Assembly (NCBI GenBank): GCA_028686345.1
Contig: JAQUCE010000027.1
Location: forward strand, 1 to 51,813
Direction: 5' to 3'
DNA: 51,813 nt
From: Kiritimatiellia bacterium
GTDB lineage: Bacteria > Verrucomicrobiota > Kiritimatiellia > RFP12 > UBA1067
In this document: in pieces, positions 42,589-51,685 of the stretch
How the letters are laid out: the number at the start of each line of letters is the position of its first letter
Position numbering within the stretch: position 1 is the stretch's first letter
Made by a program: the position numbers and the translations under genes
The notes under the pieces: generated by a model
Database searches by the model: none
What the model saw: the letters and a program-made list of their open reading frames with translations, nothing else
Told to the model about the DNA's origin: nothing

Positions 42589-43959
42589 CTATGGAGCGAT
42601 GATCTTGAATGTCCAGGCATGTTCACAGGGCACGGTGCCGGGGTTGACCGGCGGCGGTGTGATGATCAGTTGGCCGCCTTCGCATTTGTAATCAACCTTT
42701 AGCTCACTGCCCAGCAGAGTGACGCTGTCGGCTTTTGCAATTTTGGGCACAACCAAGGGGCGCTGGGGCCAACTGGTGCAGATCGCATAGAGCGCACCCG
42801 GTTTCTTGGTGTAATAAACTTTGTCCGCCTGCATGGTTGCTGGCCGGTCATCCCAGGCGGTTGTCTCATAGATCGCCTCGCCGTTAACATTGAGCCACTG
42901 GCCCATCGCCAGCAGACGCTCCTGCATGACAACTGGAATGAGGCCATTAGCTTGCGGGCCGATATTCAACAGCAGGTTGCCGCCCCGGCTGACCTTTTCA
43001 ATCAGGGTTTCGATACATTGGGCTGCAGTCATATAGTGTTCAGTTGTTTCAAATTGGTTGAAGCCGAATGACGATCCAATCCCGCGACACTCCTCCCAGG
43101 GGTGCACGTTTTGCATGGCTAAGGAGCTTGTGCTGTGAACCAAGTCATACTCGGTCGTGTAGTGCCCGCCATGCTTGCCGCGTGTTTTTTTGCCCCAGCG
43201 GTCGTTGACCACCACGCTCTCTTTGACCGGTGACTCGTTGTAGAGCCAAGCTAAAAAATCGACGCTGCGCAGATCAGTGTCTTCAAAGTCCCACTCCCCG
43301 TCTGTCCAGACAATCTCCGGCTGATAAAGGGTTACCAGCTCTTTCATCTGCGGCAGGTTGACCTCTGCCACCCAGCGATCGATCGTCGCCGGTGAGTAGA
43401 GCGGATTACCCCACTCCAGCAGGGAGTAGTAGAAACCCATATGCAGGCCGGCTGCTTTGACAGCTTGGCTCAGATCCCCGGCCAGGTCGCGGTGGGGGCC
43501 GACGAAAACGCTGTTCCAGCGCGGGCTGAACTGGCTGGGCCAGAGTGCGAACCCGTCATGATGTTTGGAGGTTAGCACCACATAGCGGGCGCCCGCCCGC
43601 TTAAAAAGCTCGGCCCATCCAGCTGGATCAAAGTGCTCTGCCTTAAAATCACCCGCAAAATCGCTGTAACTCTTTTGATCACCGTAAAACTTTTTATGAA
43701 ACTCCACAAAAGCCTCGTTTTTGGTGCGCAGGCGGTTGTCGTAGTGCTCCGAATATTTTGCGTAAACATTTTTACCCTCTGTCGGGGCATAGGCCGGAAC
43801 TGCGTAAAGCCCCCAATGAATAAAAATACCAAACTTAGCCTTCTGCCACCACTCAGGGATGGGACGCTTATCGATTGACTCCCAATTCGCTTCGTAAGCG
43901 AATGAGAGAGAGGTGCAAGCGAGTAATGCGCCCATGATTATTCTTCTTTTCATTGTCAT
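42589..43959 (-). CDS. Secreted alpha-L-fucosidase, glycoside hydrolase family 29
   Basis: This retaining fucosidase releases terminal L-fucose from mucin or plant glycans. A signal peptide (MKRRIIMGALLACTSLSFA) precedes WWQKAKFGIFIHWGLYAVP, the family signature, then LTSKHHDGFALWPS, and the nucleophile Asp in IVWTDGEWDF. Length 456 is typical. I start at ATG 43959 with AAGG just upstream; ATG 43953 is equally plausible. The frame stays open to 44148, but that part has no signal peptide or homology. Confidence 0.92.
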   Translation of the reverse strand: MTMKRRIIMGALLACTSLSFAYEANWESIDKRPIPEWWQKAKFGIFIHWGLYAVPAYAPTEGKNVYAKYSEHYDNRLRTKNEAFVEFHKKFYGDQKSYSDFAGDFKAEHFDPAGWAELFKRAGARYVVLTSKHHDGFALWPSQFSPRWNSVFVGPHRDLAGDLSQAVKAAGLHMGFYYSLLEWGNPLYSPATIDRWVAEVNLPQMKELVTLYQPEIVWTDGEWDFEDTDLRSVDFLAWLYNESPVKESVVVNDRWGKKTRGKHGGHYTTEYDLVHSTSSLAMQNVHPWEECRGIGSSFGFNQFETTEHYMTAAQCIETLIEKVSRGGNLLLNIGPQANGLIPVVMQERLLAMGQWLNVNGEAIYETTAWDDRPATMQADKVYYTKKPGALYAICTSWPQRPLVVPKIAKADSVTLLGSELKVDYKCEGGQLIITPPPVNPGTVPCEHAWTFKIIAP

Positions 43960-44092
43960 ACCGCCTTTTTCTCTGCTGCTTGTTGAGTTAATAAAATAAA
44001 ACTTTGATGCGCCTATTATAGGCGAGTGTGAAAAAAAGTCAAAGGGGTATTCTAGAAAAAACGCCGTCAAAAAAACGCTTGTTATTGAATGA

Positions 44093-45217
44093 CAGCCGCC
44101 AGTTCTACAGCAATTTTCAGGCAACATCTCAGGTACAGGATCATTCATTGTGAACGGATTGCCGGGCGCGACAATCGTTTATACGCGAACCTTGACAACT
44201 GCCCCCACCACAATTGCTGAGAACAGAACGCTTGCGTATTACACAAATGCGAGTGGTGTTCTCGGAGGAGCCAGCATTAATGGAGGTGAGGCAGAGGCGA
44301 CCCCCTACTTCTTTACCAATGACGGAACAACAGCCACAGTTCAGTTCCAAGTTTACAATGGTGTAAACAGCGTTGTTGGCGGCATGGATAATTCTATTAC
44401 GGTCTTAGCAGGCGGGAATTTGATACTGGTCGAAGCATTCTATGCCGGTTATGGCCGACCTATCTGCATTGATGGAGGAGTGTTACACAGCACCTCAGGA
44501 TCAGCTGCGCATAGCGATAACTATATCAATAAGCTGACCTTAATGAACGGAGCACAGGTAACCGGTAACCCAATTCAGGTTGGACACGTATCCCCCGCAA
44601 CCCTGACTGTATCAGGTACCAGCCCATCGACAATCCACTCAGGCATCTGCTGCGTGAACACTGGTGAAACATTGACTCTCAATGTTGCTGATGTAACTGG
44701 TGATGACAATCCAGATCTAAGCATCCCGGGAGTAATTAGCGACTGGGCTACGATCTTTCTCAACCTGCCCATAATCAAGAGCGGTGCAGGGACGGTTAGC
44801 TTCTCGCACTCTGGCAACACCCATAAAGGCTTGTTTACCATTAAAACGGGATGCATCGCGCTCGCTGCCGACAACACCATGAATCCGGATAACCCCTTTG
44901 TGCTGGATGGCGGCGCGCTGGATATGGGCGCAGCCGCAAATACAGTTGGCACGTTGACAGTTAATGGTTCCGGAGGAACGCTAGCCCTTGGCCCAGGCAA
45001 GCTCTTCTTTGCCAATAGCAGCGCCATCACCTGGAGCGGTGCTCTGACGCTTGCGGGCACACTGGTTGAATGGAGCGTACGTTTCGGTACTGACAGCAGT
45101 GGCCTGACAGCCGAGCAGCTAAGCGCCATCGAATACAATGGTGGTAAGAACGTTAGGCTTAACTCTAGCGGCTACCTGACTGCAAAACCGGTTGGATCGC
45201 GCTTTATGCTTCGGTGA
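44093..45217 (+). pseudogene. 5'-truncated PATR protein remnant
   Basis: The frame opens just after a TGA (44090-44092) directly in PATR sequence (FSGNISGTGSFIVNGLPG) with no ATG, ribosome-binding site or signal peptide; a GTG at 44150 is the first possible start. About 370 residues of beta-repeat follow (IIKSGAGTVSFSHSGNT, LTVNGSGGTLALGPGKLFF) and the protein ends normally in GSRFMLR. It looks like the 3' part of a larger gene cut off next to the divergent fucosidase gene. It could encode a cytoplasmic fragment but not an exported protein. Confidence 0.75.
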
Positions 45218-45357
45218 GCTGGCGCGGGATCAGGGGTGTGAAAAAGGCGGGCAACGCCCACGTTAAGATCGCGACAAGGATGCAAGGATGCGCCCATGCC
45301 GGGAACGCCGAGTACCAGCTCGGCAATTGCGTCTGCCGTTTTCGGAGTAATTCAGCA

Positions 45358-45386
45358 TTGAGATAGTAACGCGATTCTGACACAAT
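45358..45386 (+). promoter_or_regulatory. Promoter of the alpha-galactosidase-like gene
   Basis: TTGAGA (45358-45363), a 17-base spacer and CACAAT (45381-45386). The -10 box ends six bases before the ATG, predicting a leaderless transcript; no Shine-Dalgarno sequence is present. Confidence 0.5.
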
Positions 45387-45392
45387 ACGGAT

Positions 45393-48245
45393 ATGAAAAA
45401 AGAAAAATTTGTTCAAGTGGCAGCACTTTTAACGGCACTACCAGTCATGTTCGTATTCGGAGCACTGCCCCCTAATTATCAGCTTGAAAAGGACTGGCTG
45501 CTCAGTCGCAGCTCCTTTGTTGCACAGGTGCGAGTTAATGACGCTGATCAAACCGTTACTTTGAGCAACGGCCTGATTGAACGAATTATCAGCCAACGGC
45601 TGGGCACCACGATTAGATACAACAACCTCATGACTGGCGAAGCCGTTATTCGCGCAGTCGAGCCGGAGGGCTCAATAACTATAGACGGAGTGACCTACCC
45701 TATCGGCGGGGCCGAGGGCCAACCCAACAAAGCCTTCCTTACAGAGGAGTGGCTGGTTAATCTTAAGCGTGCCAAAAGGGCGCTCCGGCTGATTGATGTC
45801 AAAACAGGTGAACCGCAGGAACGACTTCAGTGGAAGCGGAGCCGCCACCACGCACCGAGTGCACTCTGGCCGCCCCCGGGGAAAAGCCTGACCCTCATCT
45901 ATGGTATGCCGGAGAATGACGACGCTGCCATGCTGGGCAAGGAGGAGTCATCGTTGGGGCGGCGGACTCTGTTTTCAGATGAATTTAAAACCCTGGATCC
46001 CGCCTGGCAGGTACACAGCAGTAAAGCCCACCCCCGCTCCAGTTTCATGAATGAGGCAAAGGTCGGTGAGATCTATACCCCTCCTAACACCGCTGTGTTT
46101 GCCGAACGCGCAATCCCCCTTGGCGCCAAAGTCTTCGAGGTTGAGATAGACCCAGGGACAGACCTGACGGCCAGTTGGGGTCCAGGTATTGCACTGGTGT
46201 TTACTAACGGACAGCTGATTAAATTTCATCTGCGCCCCGGAGAAAACGCCGCGGGGATGTTTGACGGAAATGAGCATATCAGGATCTCCGATGATGCAGA
46301 GCTGGATATGGCACAGCCGTGGTGTCTGCGTTTCCGTTTAGACGGGGAGCAGATCCATCTGGATGCCAAGCCCGGGGGTGGAGTATGGAAAACATTCCGC
46401 AGTGTCAGCTCGCCGGCCAATGCCGGAGAACCACAGATCTTCCGCGTAGGCAAGATGGATAAATCGGGTGGAGCTTCGGATTACAACAGTGAGGGCGAAC
46501 TGGTCCGGCTACACATAAACCGGGTTGCTTTTTACGGGGAGTTCGATCCCGGGCAGCTGGCGAACCTTTGCAATCAGCAAGCGAAGCAGCGCGATATTGC
46601 GGTTTCGGTTCACTATGAGATCTATGACGGAATACCTGTTCTGAGCAAATGGATCACAGTACACAACCGCAGTAGCAAGGCTGTCAATCTGGAGCGCTTT
46701 AATGCGGAAACTCTCTCGGTTGTTGAATACGAGAATCAGGTTGAGACCAGAGAGGGTGTCCCGGTTAGAGCCCCACAGTCGATCCACGTTGAAACCGATA
46801 TGGCCTTTGGCGGGTTTTTACATCGAGTGGCCAATCGCCATGCTGTTCACTGGACAACCGATAACGCATATAAGACACAGGTTAATTACGCTCTGCAACA
46901 GCTCTGCTTGCTCAAAGTGGAGCCTGAATTCGGACCTGACCAGACGATTGAGCCTGACCAGGAGTTCGCCTCTTTTCGGGTTTTCGAGCTGATCTATGAC
47001 TCTAGCGAGCGCGAGCGCCGCGGATTGGCTCTTCGTCAAATGTATCGCACAACAGCCCCTTGGGTGACTGAAAATCCGCTGATGCTGCATTGCCGGTCGT
47101 CTGACGAAAAAGTGGTTAGAGCGGCCATTGATCAGGCAGTGGAAACCGGTTTTGAGATGGTAATTCTATCGTTTGGCTCGGGCTTCAATGCTGAAAACGA
47201 TGATCCCGCTTATCTGGCGCATTGGACAACCATCAACGACTATGCCATGCGCAAAGGGATCCATCTGGGTAGCTACTCACTCTACTCTTCACGCAGCGGC
47301 GGCAAAGGCAATGACATCATTCCCCCGCCGGGCTTGTCGAACGCGCACGGTCGCTGTCCAGCTATTACCAGTGAGTGGGGACAAAACTATCTAAAAAAGC
47401 TCTACAATCTTTTCGACCAGAGCGGGTTCATGGTATTTGAAAATGACGGTCCCTATCCGGGGGATGTTGATGTTACGGCGCGTCCGCCCCTGCAAAAGGG
47501 GATCAATGACTCCCGCTGGGTACACTGGCGTATTTGGACCGATTTCTACAAGCACCTGCGCAGCCGCGGCGTATACATGAATCTGCCGGATTATTACTAC
47601 CTCAGCGGCGCCAACAAATGCGGCATGGGCTATCGCGAGGTTAATTGGTCGCTCTCTCGAGAGCAGCAGCGCATTCACACCCGTCAGAATATCTACGACG
47701 GCACATGGGATAAAACGCCCTCCATGGGGTGGATGTTTGTGCCTTTGACCCAGTATCACGGCGGAGGGGCGGCCGCAACTATTGAGCCGCTCAGCGAGCA
47801 TCTGGAGCACTATGAGAGCATGATGCGTTCTAACCTTGGTCTAGGTGTGCAGGCCTGCTACAGAGGAGCGCGTCTTTATGACACCGAAGCAACCAAGCAG
47901 ATGGTCAAGCGCACGGTGGATTGGTATAAAAAGCACCGCACCATTTTGGAGTCAGATATGATTCATGGACGGCGGGCGGATGGATGCGATCTGGACTGGA
48001 TGCTGCATGTCAACCCGCATAATCAGGAGCGGGCGCTACTGTCTGTTTACAACCCCACTGGCCAGGAGATCTCCAAAGAGATCATGGTGCCGCTTTACTA
48101 TGCCGGACTCAGCGGCGAGGCCAGCTGCTCAGCGAATGGCGAGAGCCCGGCAAAGGTTAAACTCGATCAAAGTGCTCGGACAAAGCTACGGATCACCGTC
48201 CCCGCCAACGGCTATGGATACTTTGTGTTCAGTGAGTTGCCCTAA
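45393..48245 (+). CDS. Secreted alpha-galactosidase-like glycoside hydrolase (clan D type)
   Basis: A 950-residue exported protein. After a signal peptide (MKKEKFVQVAALLTALPVMF) comes a beta-sandwich with VTLSNGLIERIISQRLGTT and NLMTGEAVIRAVEPEG, as in GH36-like enzymes. Residues 185-390 hold an inserted concanavalin-like module (LFSDEFKTLDPAWQVHS). The catalytic barrel follows with MVILSFGSGFNAEN, FMVFENDGPYPGD (candidate nucleophile Asp) and YMNLPDYYYLSGANKCGMGY, then a C-terminal beta domain. Family membership is judged by resemblance to planctomycete proteins usually called alpha-galactosidase; activity is inferred. Confidence 0.65.
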   Translation: MKKEKFVQVAALLTALPVMFVFGALPPNYQLEKDWLLSRSSFVAQVRVNDADQTVTLSNGLIERIISQRLGTTIRYNNLMTGEAVIRAVEPEGSITIDGVTYPIGGAEGQPNKAFLTEEWLVNLKRAKRALRLIDVKTGEPQERLQWKRSRHHAPSALWPPPGKSLTLIYGMPENDDAAMLGKEESSLGRRTLFSDEFKTLDPAWQVHSSKAHPRSSFMNEAKVGEIYTPPNTAVFAERAIPLGAKVFEVEIDPGTDLTASWGPGIALVFTNGQLIKFHLRPGENAAGMFDGNEHIRISDDAELDMAQPWCLRFRLDGEQIHLDAKPGGGVWKTFRSVSSPANAGEPQIFRVGKMDKSGGASDYNSEGELVRLHINRVAFYGEFDPGQLANLCNQQAKQRDIAVSVHYEIYDGIPVLSKWITVHNRSSKAVNLERFNAETLSVVEYENQVETREGVPVRAPQSIHVETDMAFGGFLHRVANRHAVHWTTDNAYKTQVNYALQQLCLLKVEPEFGPDQTIEPDQEFASFRVFELIYDSSERERRGLALRQMYRTTAPWVTENPLMLHCRSSDEKVVRAAIDQAVETGFEMVILSFGSGFNAENDDPAYLAHWTTINDYAMRKGIHLGSYSLYSSRSGGKGNDIIPPPGLSNAHGRCPAITSEWGQNYLKKLYNLFDQSGFMVFENDGPYPGDVDVTARPPLQKGINDSRWVHWRIWTDFYKHLRSRGVYMNLPDYYYLSGANKCGMGYREVNWSLSREQQRIHTRQNIYDGTWDKTPSMGWMFVPLTQYHGGGAAATIEPLSEHLEHYESMMRSNLGLGVQACYRGARLYDTEATKQMVKRTVDWYKKHRTILESDMIHGRRADGCDLDWMLHVNPHNQERALLSVYNPTGQEISKEIMVPLYYAGLSGEASCSANGESPAKVKLDQSARTKLRITVPANGYGYFVFSELP

Positions 48246-48482
48246 GTTTGTTGTCCAGCCTTTCCGTGTCCGGCGTAGCTGCGAAGCGCGACTTGTCCGG
48301 GCGTAGCTATTGCGAAGCCTGAAGACGGAAGGCTGCTCCAGGGCGGGTTATTGAGACGTTACTGTAAAAGTGATCATGGAGTAGTGCAAGCATCTTGCTT
48401 GCAGAAAACATTTTCATTCAAGCTGGAAGCTTGAGGTGAAATTTCATCTGTAACAAAAGCGGCATTGAAAGAAAGATAAATT
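48246..48482 (-). repeat. Composite dispersed element, reversed copy
   Basis: The reverse complement of the element at about 23705-23905, including CGTAGCTGCGAAGCGCGA, the TGCAAGCA-TCT-TGCTTGCA hairpin near 48387 and CAAGCT-GGA-AGCTTG near 48419. No gene is supported. Confidence 0.75.
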
Positions 48483-50336
48483 ATGATAAAAAAAATTGCA
48501 TTGATAACCTTGACTCTCTGTCAGCTGCCACCTGATCTTTGCGGCCAGCTCCGCGTGATAACAGCTGGTGATGCGGTAGAGTCCGCGGATCTGGCTCGCC
48601 TGCAACAGAGTTTCCGGATACCGCCAGGCGGAGAGTTGATCTCGCCTGAGCAGCTCCCGCAGGAGTATCTGGCCGACCGCAAACACAGCCACGGTTTCTT
48701 TAAGCGCCGGGATGTTGCGGGAGCGCCGGGCAGGAGCATTGTTGAAACTGCGATCACCTCCACGCCGCAAGCGCCGTGGGGTGTGCAGATAATCCAGCAA
48801 ATCAACACGCCATTGAAGCGGGGAGAGACACTTTTTGTCTCGCTGATAGCCCGTACACTCAGCTCAGAAGATGAAACCGGTGATGGCAAATTCACTGTAT
48901 TCGCGCAGCTTAGCCGCGCCCCTTATGAGAAGTTTTTGTACACCGCCGTGGATGTTGGTCACACCTGGAAACGGATCCACTATCCTTTCAAGGTCGACCG
49001 TGACTACGCTGTTGGCGAGGCCCAGTTTGGTTTGATGCTGGGCCATCGTGTTCAAACCATACAAATTGCTGAGTTGCTGCTCTATAATTATGGTGCAGGC
49101 AAAAGCATCGGCGAGCTGCCGATTACGTCCGCCACTTACCGCGGGCAGGCCGAGGATGCGCCATGGCGCGCGGCTGCGGCGGAGCGTATTGATGCCCTCC
49201 GGAAAACTGAGTTGAAGGTGGTTGTCAAAGACGTAAACGGCCAGGCGCTGGAGCATGCCAAGGTACACGCGGTGATGCAACGGCACGCATTTCACTTTGG
49301 CTCCGCGGTAGATGCGCAGCTGCTGATGCAGCAGAGTGCCGACGGAGAGAGATACCGTTCGGTGGTTGAAAAATATTTCACCATCGCTGTTTTCGAGAAT
49401 GATCTTAAATGGCCGAGCTGGGAGAGTGTCAAGCGGCGGGAGGTGACTCTGCAAGCGCTCGCATGGTTGGAAGAGCGCGCCATTGCCGTGCGCGGTCACT
49501 GTCTGGTGTGGCCCTCCTGGAAGAACACCCCGCGCGATCTGGAGAGCCTGAAGGACAACCCCGCTGCGCTGGCAAAGCGCGTTCGCGATCACATCCTGGA
49601 GCAGACGACTCCGCTCAAGGGGCGCATCTATGAGTGGGATGTGATCAACGAGCCATACTCCAATCACGACCTGATGGATCTGCTGGGCCGGCAATCGATG
49701 ATCGACTGGTTTAAGTTGGCGCATCAAGGTGATCCGCAGGCGCGCTTGTTTTTGAATGACTACAGCATATTGAGTGCCGGCGGCCTTGATACAAAACATC
49801 AGGATCACTTTGAAAACACCATCCGTTATCTGATCGATGGCGGCGCTCCGATCTCAGGCATTGGTGTTCAGTCGCACTTCGGCGGCGATGTCACCCCGCC
49901 GGATGTTGTTTACAATATTCTGGAGCGCTACAGCAAATTCAATCTGCCCGTGGCTGTCACGGAGCATGATATTGACACACACGACAAAGTCCTGCAGAGC
50001 AATTACACCCGTGACTTTATGACCATTGCGTTCAGCCACCCAAAGGTGGAGAGTTTCCTTGTTTGGGGCTTCTGGGAGAAACGCCACTGGCGGCCAGCCA
50101 GCGCTTACTATGATAAAGATTGGAAACTCACCCCTGCCGGCGAAGCATGGCTCAACCTCATGACCAATACGTGGTGGAGTGATGAAAAAATGGTCACCGA
50201 CAAATTAGGTGTGGCCAGCTGCCGCGTGTTTCTAGGTGATTACACAATTAATGTAACGCACAACAATCAAGTGGTAACGCAAGACATCAGTTTAAATAAA
50301 TTGAACAATGAATTCACGGTTGTGTTCAAATGGTGA
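48483..50336 (+). CDS. Secreted endo-1,4-beta-xylanase, glycoside hydrolase family 10
   Basis: It cleaves xylan backbones with retention. A signal peptide (MIKKIALITLTLCQLPPD) is followed by about 190 residues of carbohydrate-binding-like beta-sandwich (GVQIIQQINTPLKRGETLFV), then the GH10 barrel. The acid/base Glu390 is in EWDVINEPYS and the nucleophile Glu494 in VAVTEHDIDTH; WPSWKNTP and GFWEKRHW are also typical. At 617 residues it is longer than single-domain GH10 because of the N-terminal module. The C-terminal 60 residues form a small extra domain. It overlaps cca by seven bases, though the two functions are unrelated. Confidence 0.93.
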   Translation: MIKKIALITLTLCQLPPDLCGQLRVITAGDAVESADLARLQQSFRIPPGGELISPEQLPQEYLADRKHSHGFFKRRDVAGAPGRSIVETAITSTPQAPWGVQIIQQINTPLKRGETLFVSLIARTLSSEDETGDGKFTVFAQLSRAPYEKFLYTAVDVGHTWKRIHYPFKVDRDYAVGEAQFGLMLGHRVQTIQIAELLLYNYGAGKSIGELPITSATYRGQAEDAPWRAAAAERIDALRKTELKVVVKDVNGQALEHAKVHAVMQRHAFHFGSAVDAQLLMQQSADGERYRSVVEKYFTIAVFENDLKWPSWESVKRREVTLQALAWLEERAIAVRGHCLVWPSWKNTPRDLESLKDNPAALAKRVRDHILEQTTPLKGRIYEWDVINEPYSNHDLMDLLGRQSMIDWFKLAHQGDPQARLFLNDYSILSAGGLDTKHQDHFENTIRYLIDGGAPISGIGVQSHFGGDVTPPDVVYNILERYSKFNLPVAVTEHDIDTHDKVLQSNYTRDFMTIAFSHPKVESFLVWGFWEKRHWRPASAYYDKDWKLTPAGEAWLNLMTNTWWSDEKMVTDKLGVASCRVFLGDYTINVTHNNQVVTQDISLNKLNNEFTVVFKW

Positions 50337-51685
50337 AAGCGGACTTTAGCAGATCAGATCAGGCACTGCTGGAGGCTGCCAGCGCCACAGCCAGGAAACT
50401 GGCGGATGCAGGCCACACAGTACTCTTTGCCGGTGGATGTGTGCGTGATGCGCTCTGCCGCCGTCCGGTCAAGGACATTGACATTGCCACATCAGCGCGT
50501 CCGGAAGAGGTGGAGGCTGTTTTCAAGGGCCGGAGTGTGAGCGTCGGTAAAGCGTTCGGTGTGATAGTTGTGCTCTGTGGCAGATATCAATTTGATGTGG
50601 CCACCTTCCGCAATGATGGTGCATATATAGATGGGCGCCATCCGGAGCAGATCCATTTCAGCTGCCCCGAGGAGGATGCGCAGCGTCGCGATTTCACGAT
50701 CAACGGAATTTTTTGCGATCCTTTCAGCCGCGAAATCATTGACTATGTTGGCGGTTTGGCTGACATAGAGCGCGGGATCATCCGGGCCATCGGCTCCGCG
50801 CGTGAGCGCTTGGAAGAGGATCATCTGCGTATGTTGCGGGCAGTGCGTTTTGCCGCTGTGATGGAGTTTACGATTGAGGCGCAAACCTGGCAGGCAATTT
50901 GCGCGCTGGCACCGAGAATCAGTCGCGTCAGCGTGGAGCGGATTGCCAAGGAGTTTGTGCGCACACTGTGTGAGGCACCCCAACCCTCGATCGCCTTGAA
51001 CATGCTGCGGGAGAGCGGACTTTTAGTGCAATTTTTACCTGAGGTGGTGGCACTTTATGGAGTGGAGCAACCGCCGCAGTTTCATCCAGAGGGTGATGTC
51101 TGGACGCACACCGGCATGATGCTCGACGGGGTGGAGGCCCCGCGCGATCCTGTTCTGGCGCTGGGGATTCTCTTTCACGATATTGGTAAACCTGTTACCT
51201 ACAGCTACCAGGCGCATCCGAAAACCGGCGAGAAACGCATTCGGTTTATGTGCCATGCAGAGAAGGGGGTGAAGATGACCGGCAACATCATGAGTCGGCT
51301 GAAGCTCCCCAACTCTCTGATGGTTGCTGTGCAGGAGCTGGTGGGCCACCACATGCGGTTTATTGACGCGCACAAGATGCGCCGCGCAACCTTGCGCAGG
51401 TTGCTGGGCCTTGATAATATTCACCACTTACTCGAGTTGAACCGCCTGGACTCTCTGTGCAGCAATGGTGACCTCTCGGGCTGGGAGTTTGCGGTTGATC
51501 AATTTGAAGCACTGAAAGATGAGCCAGCGCTGCCGCCGCCGTTAGTGACCGGCAGGATCCTGATTGAGTGGGGTTTCAAGCCTGGTCCCCAAATGGGCCT
51601 TCTGTTAAAGAAACTCTATGATGCCCAGCTCGAAGGGCAGCTAACCACGCTGGAGCATGCCCGGAAAATGCTCCGGCTGCGTTAG
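50330..51685 (+). CDS. cca: CCA tRNA nucleotidyltransferase (or poly(A) polymerase) with HD domain
   Basis: This class II nucleotidyltransferase adds or repairs the tRNA 3' CCA end. The head domain has GGCVRDALCRRPVKDIDIAT with the metal-binding DxD, then RRDFTINGIFCDP and EDHLRMLRAVRFA. An HD domain follows (LGILFHDIGKP, HAEKGVKM, LVGHHMRF), as in many bacterial CCA enzymes. Length 451. The ATG overlaps the GH10 stop. A and CC additions may be split between paralogues in some bacteria, so the exact specificity is open. Confidence 0.92.
   Translation: MVKADFSRSDQALLEAASATARKLADAGHTVLFAGGCVRDALCRRPVKDIDIATSARPEEVEAVFKGRSVSVGKAFGVIVVLCGRYQFDVATFRNDGAYIDGRHPEQIHFSCPEEDAQRRDFTINGIFCDPFSREIIDYVGGLADIERGIIRAIGSARERLEEDHLRMLRAVRFAAVMEFTIEAQTWQAICALAPRISRVSVERIAKEFVRTLCEAPQPSIALNMLRESGLLVQFLPEVVALYGVEQPPQFHPEGDVWTHTGMMLDGVEAPRDPVLALGILFHDIGKPVTYSYQAHPKTGEKRIRFMCHAEKGVKMTGNIMSRLKLPNSLMVAVQELVGHHMRFIDAHKMRRATLRRLLGLDNIHHLLELNRLDSLCSNGDLSGWEFAVDQFEALKDEPALPPPLVTGRILIEWGFKPGPQMGLLLKKLYDAQLEGQLTTLEHARKMLRLR

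Noticed and set aside
48864..49808. 314-residue open frame antisense to the GH10 gene
   Set aside because: It is fully inside a well-supported GH10 gene, has no family motifs, and is a by-product of codon bias.
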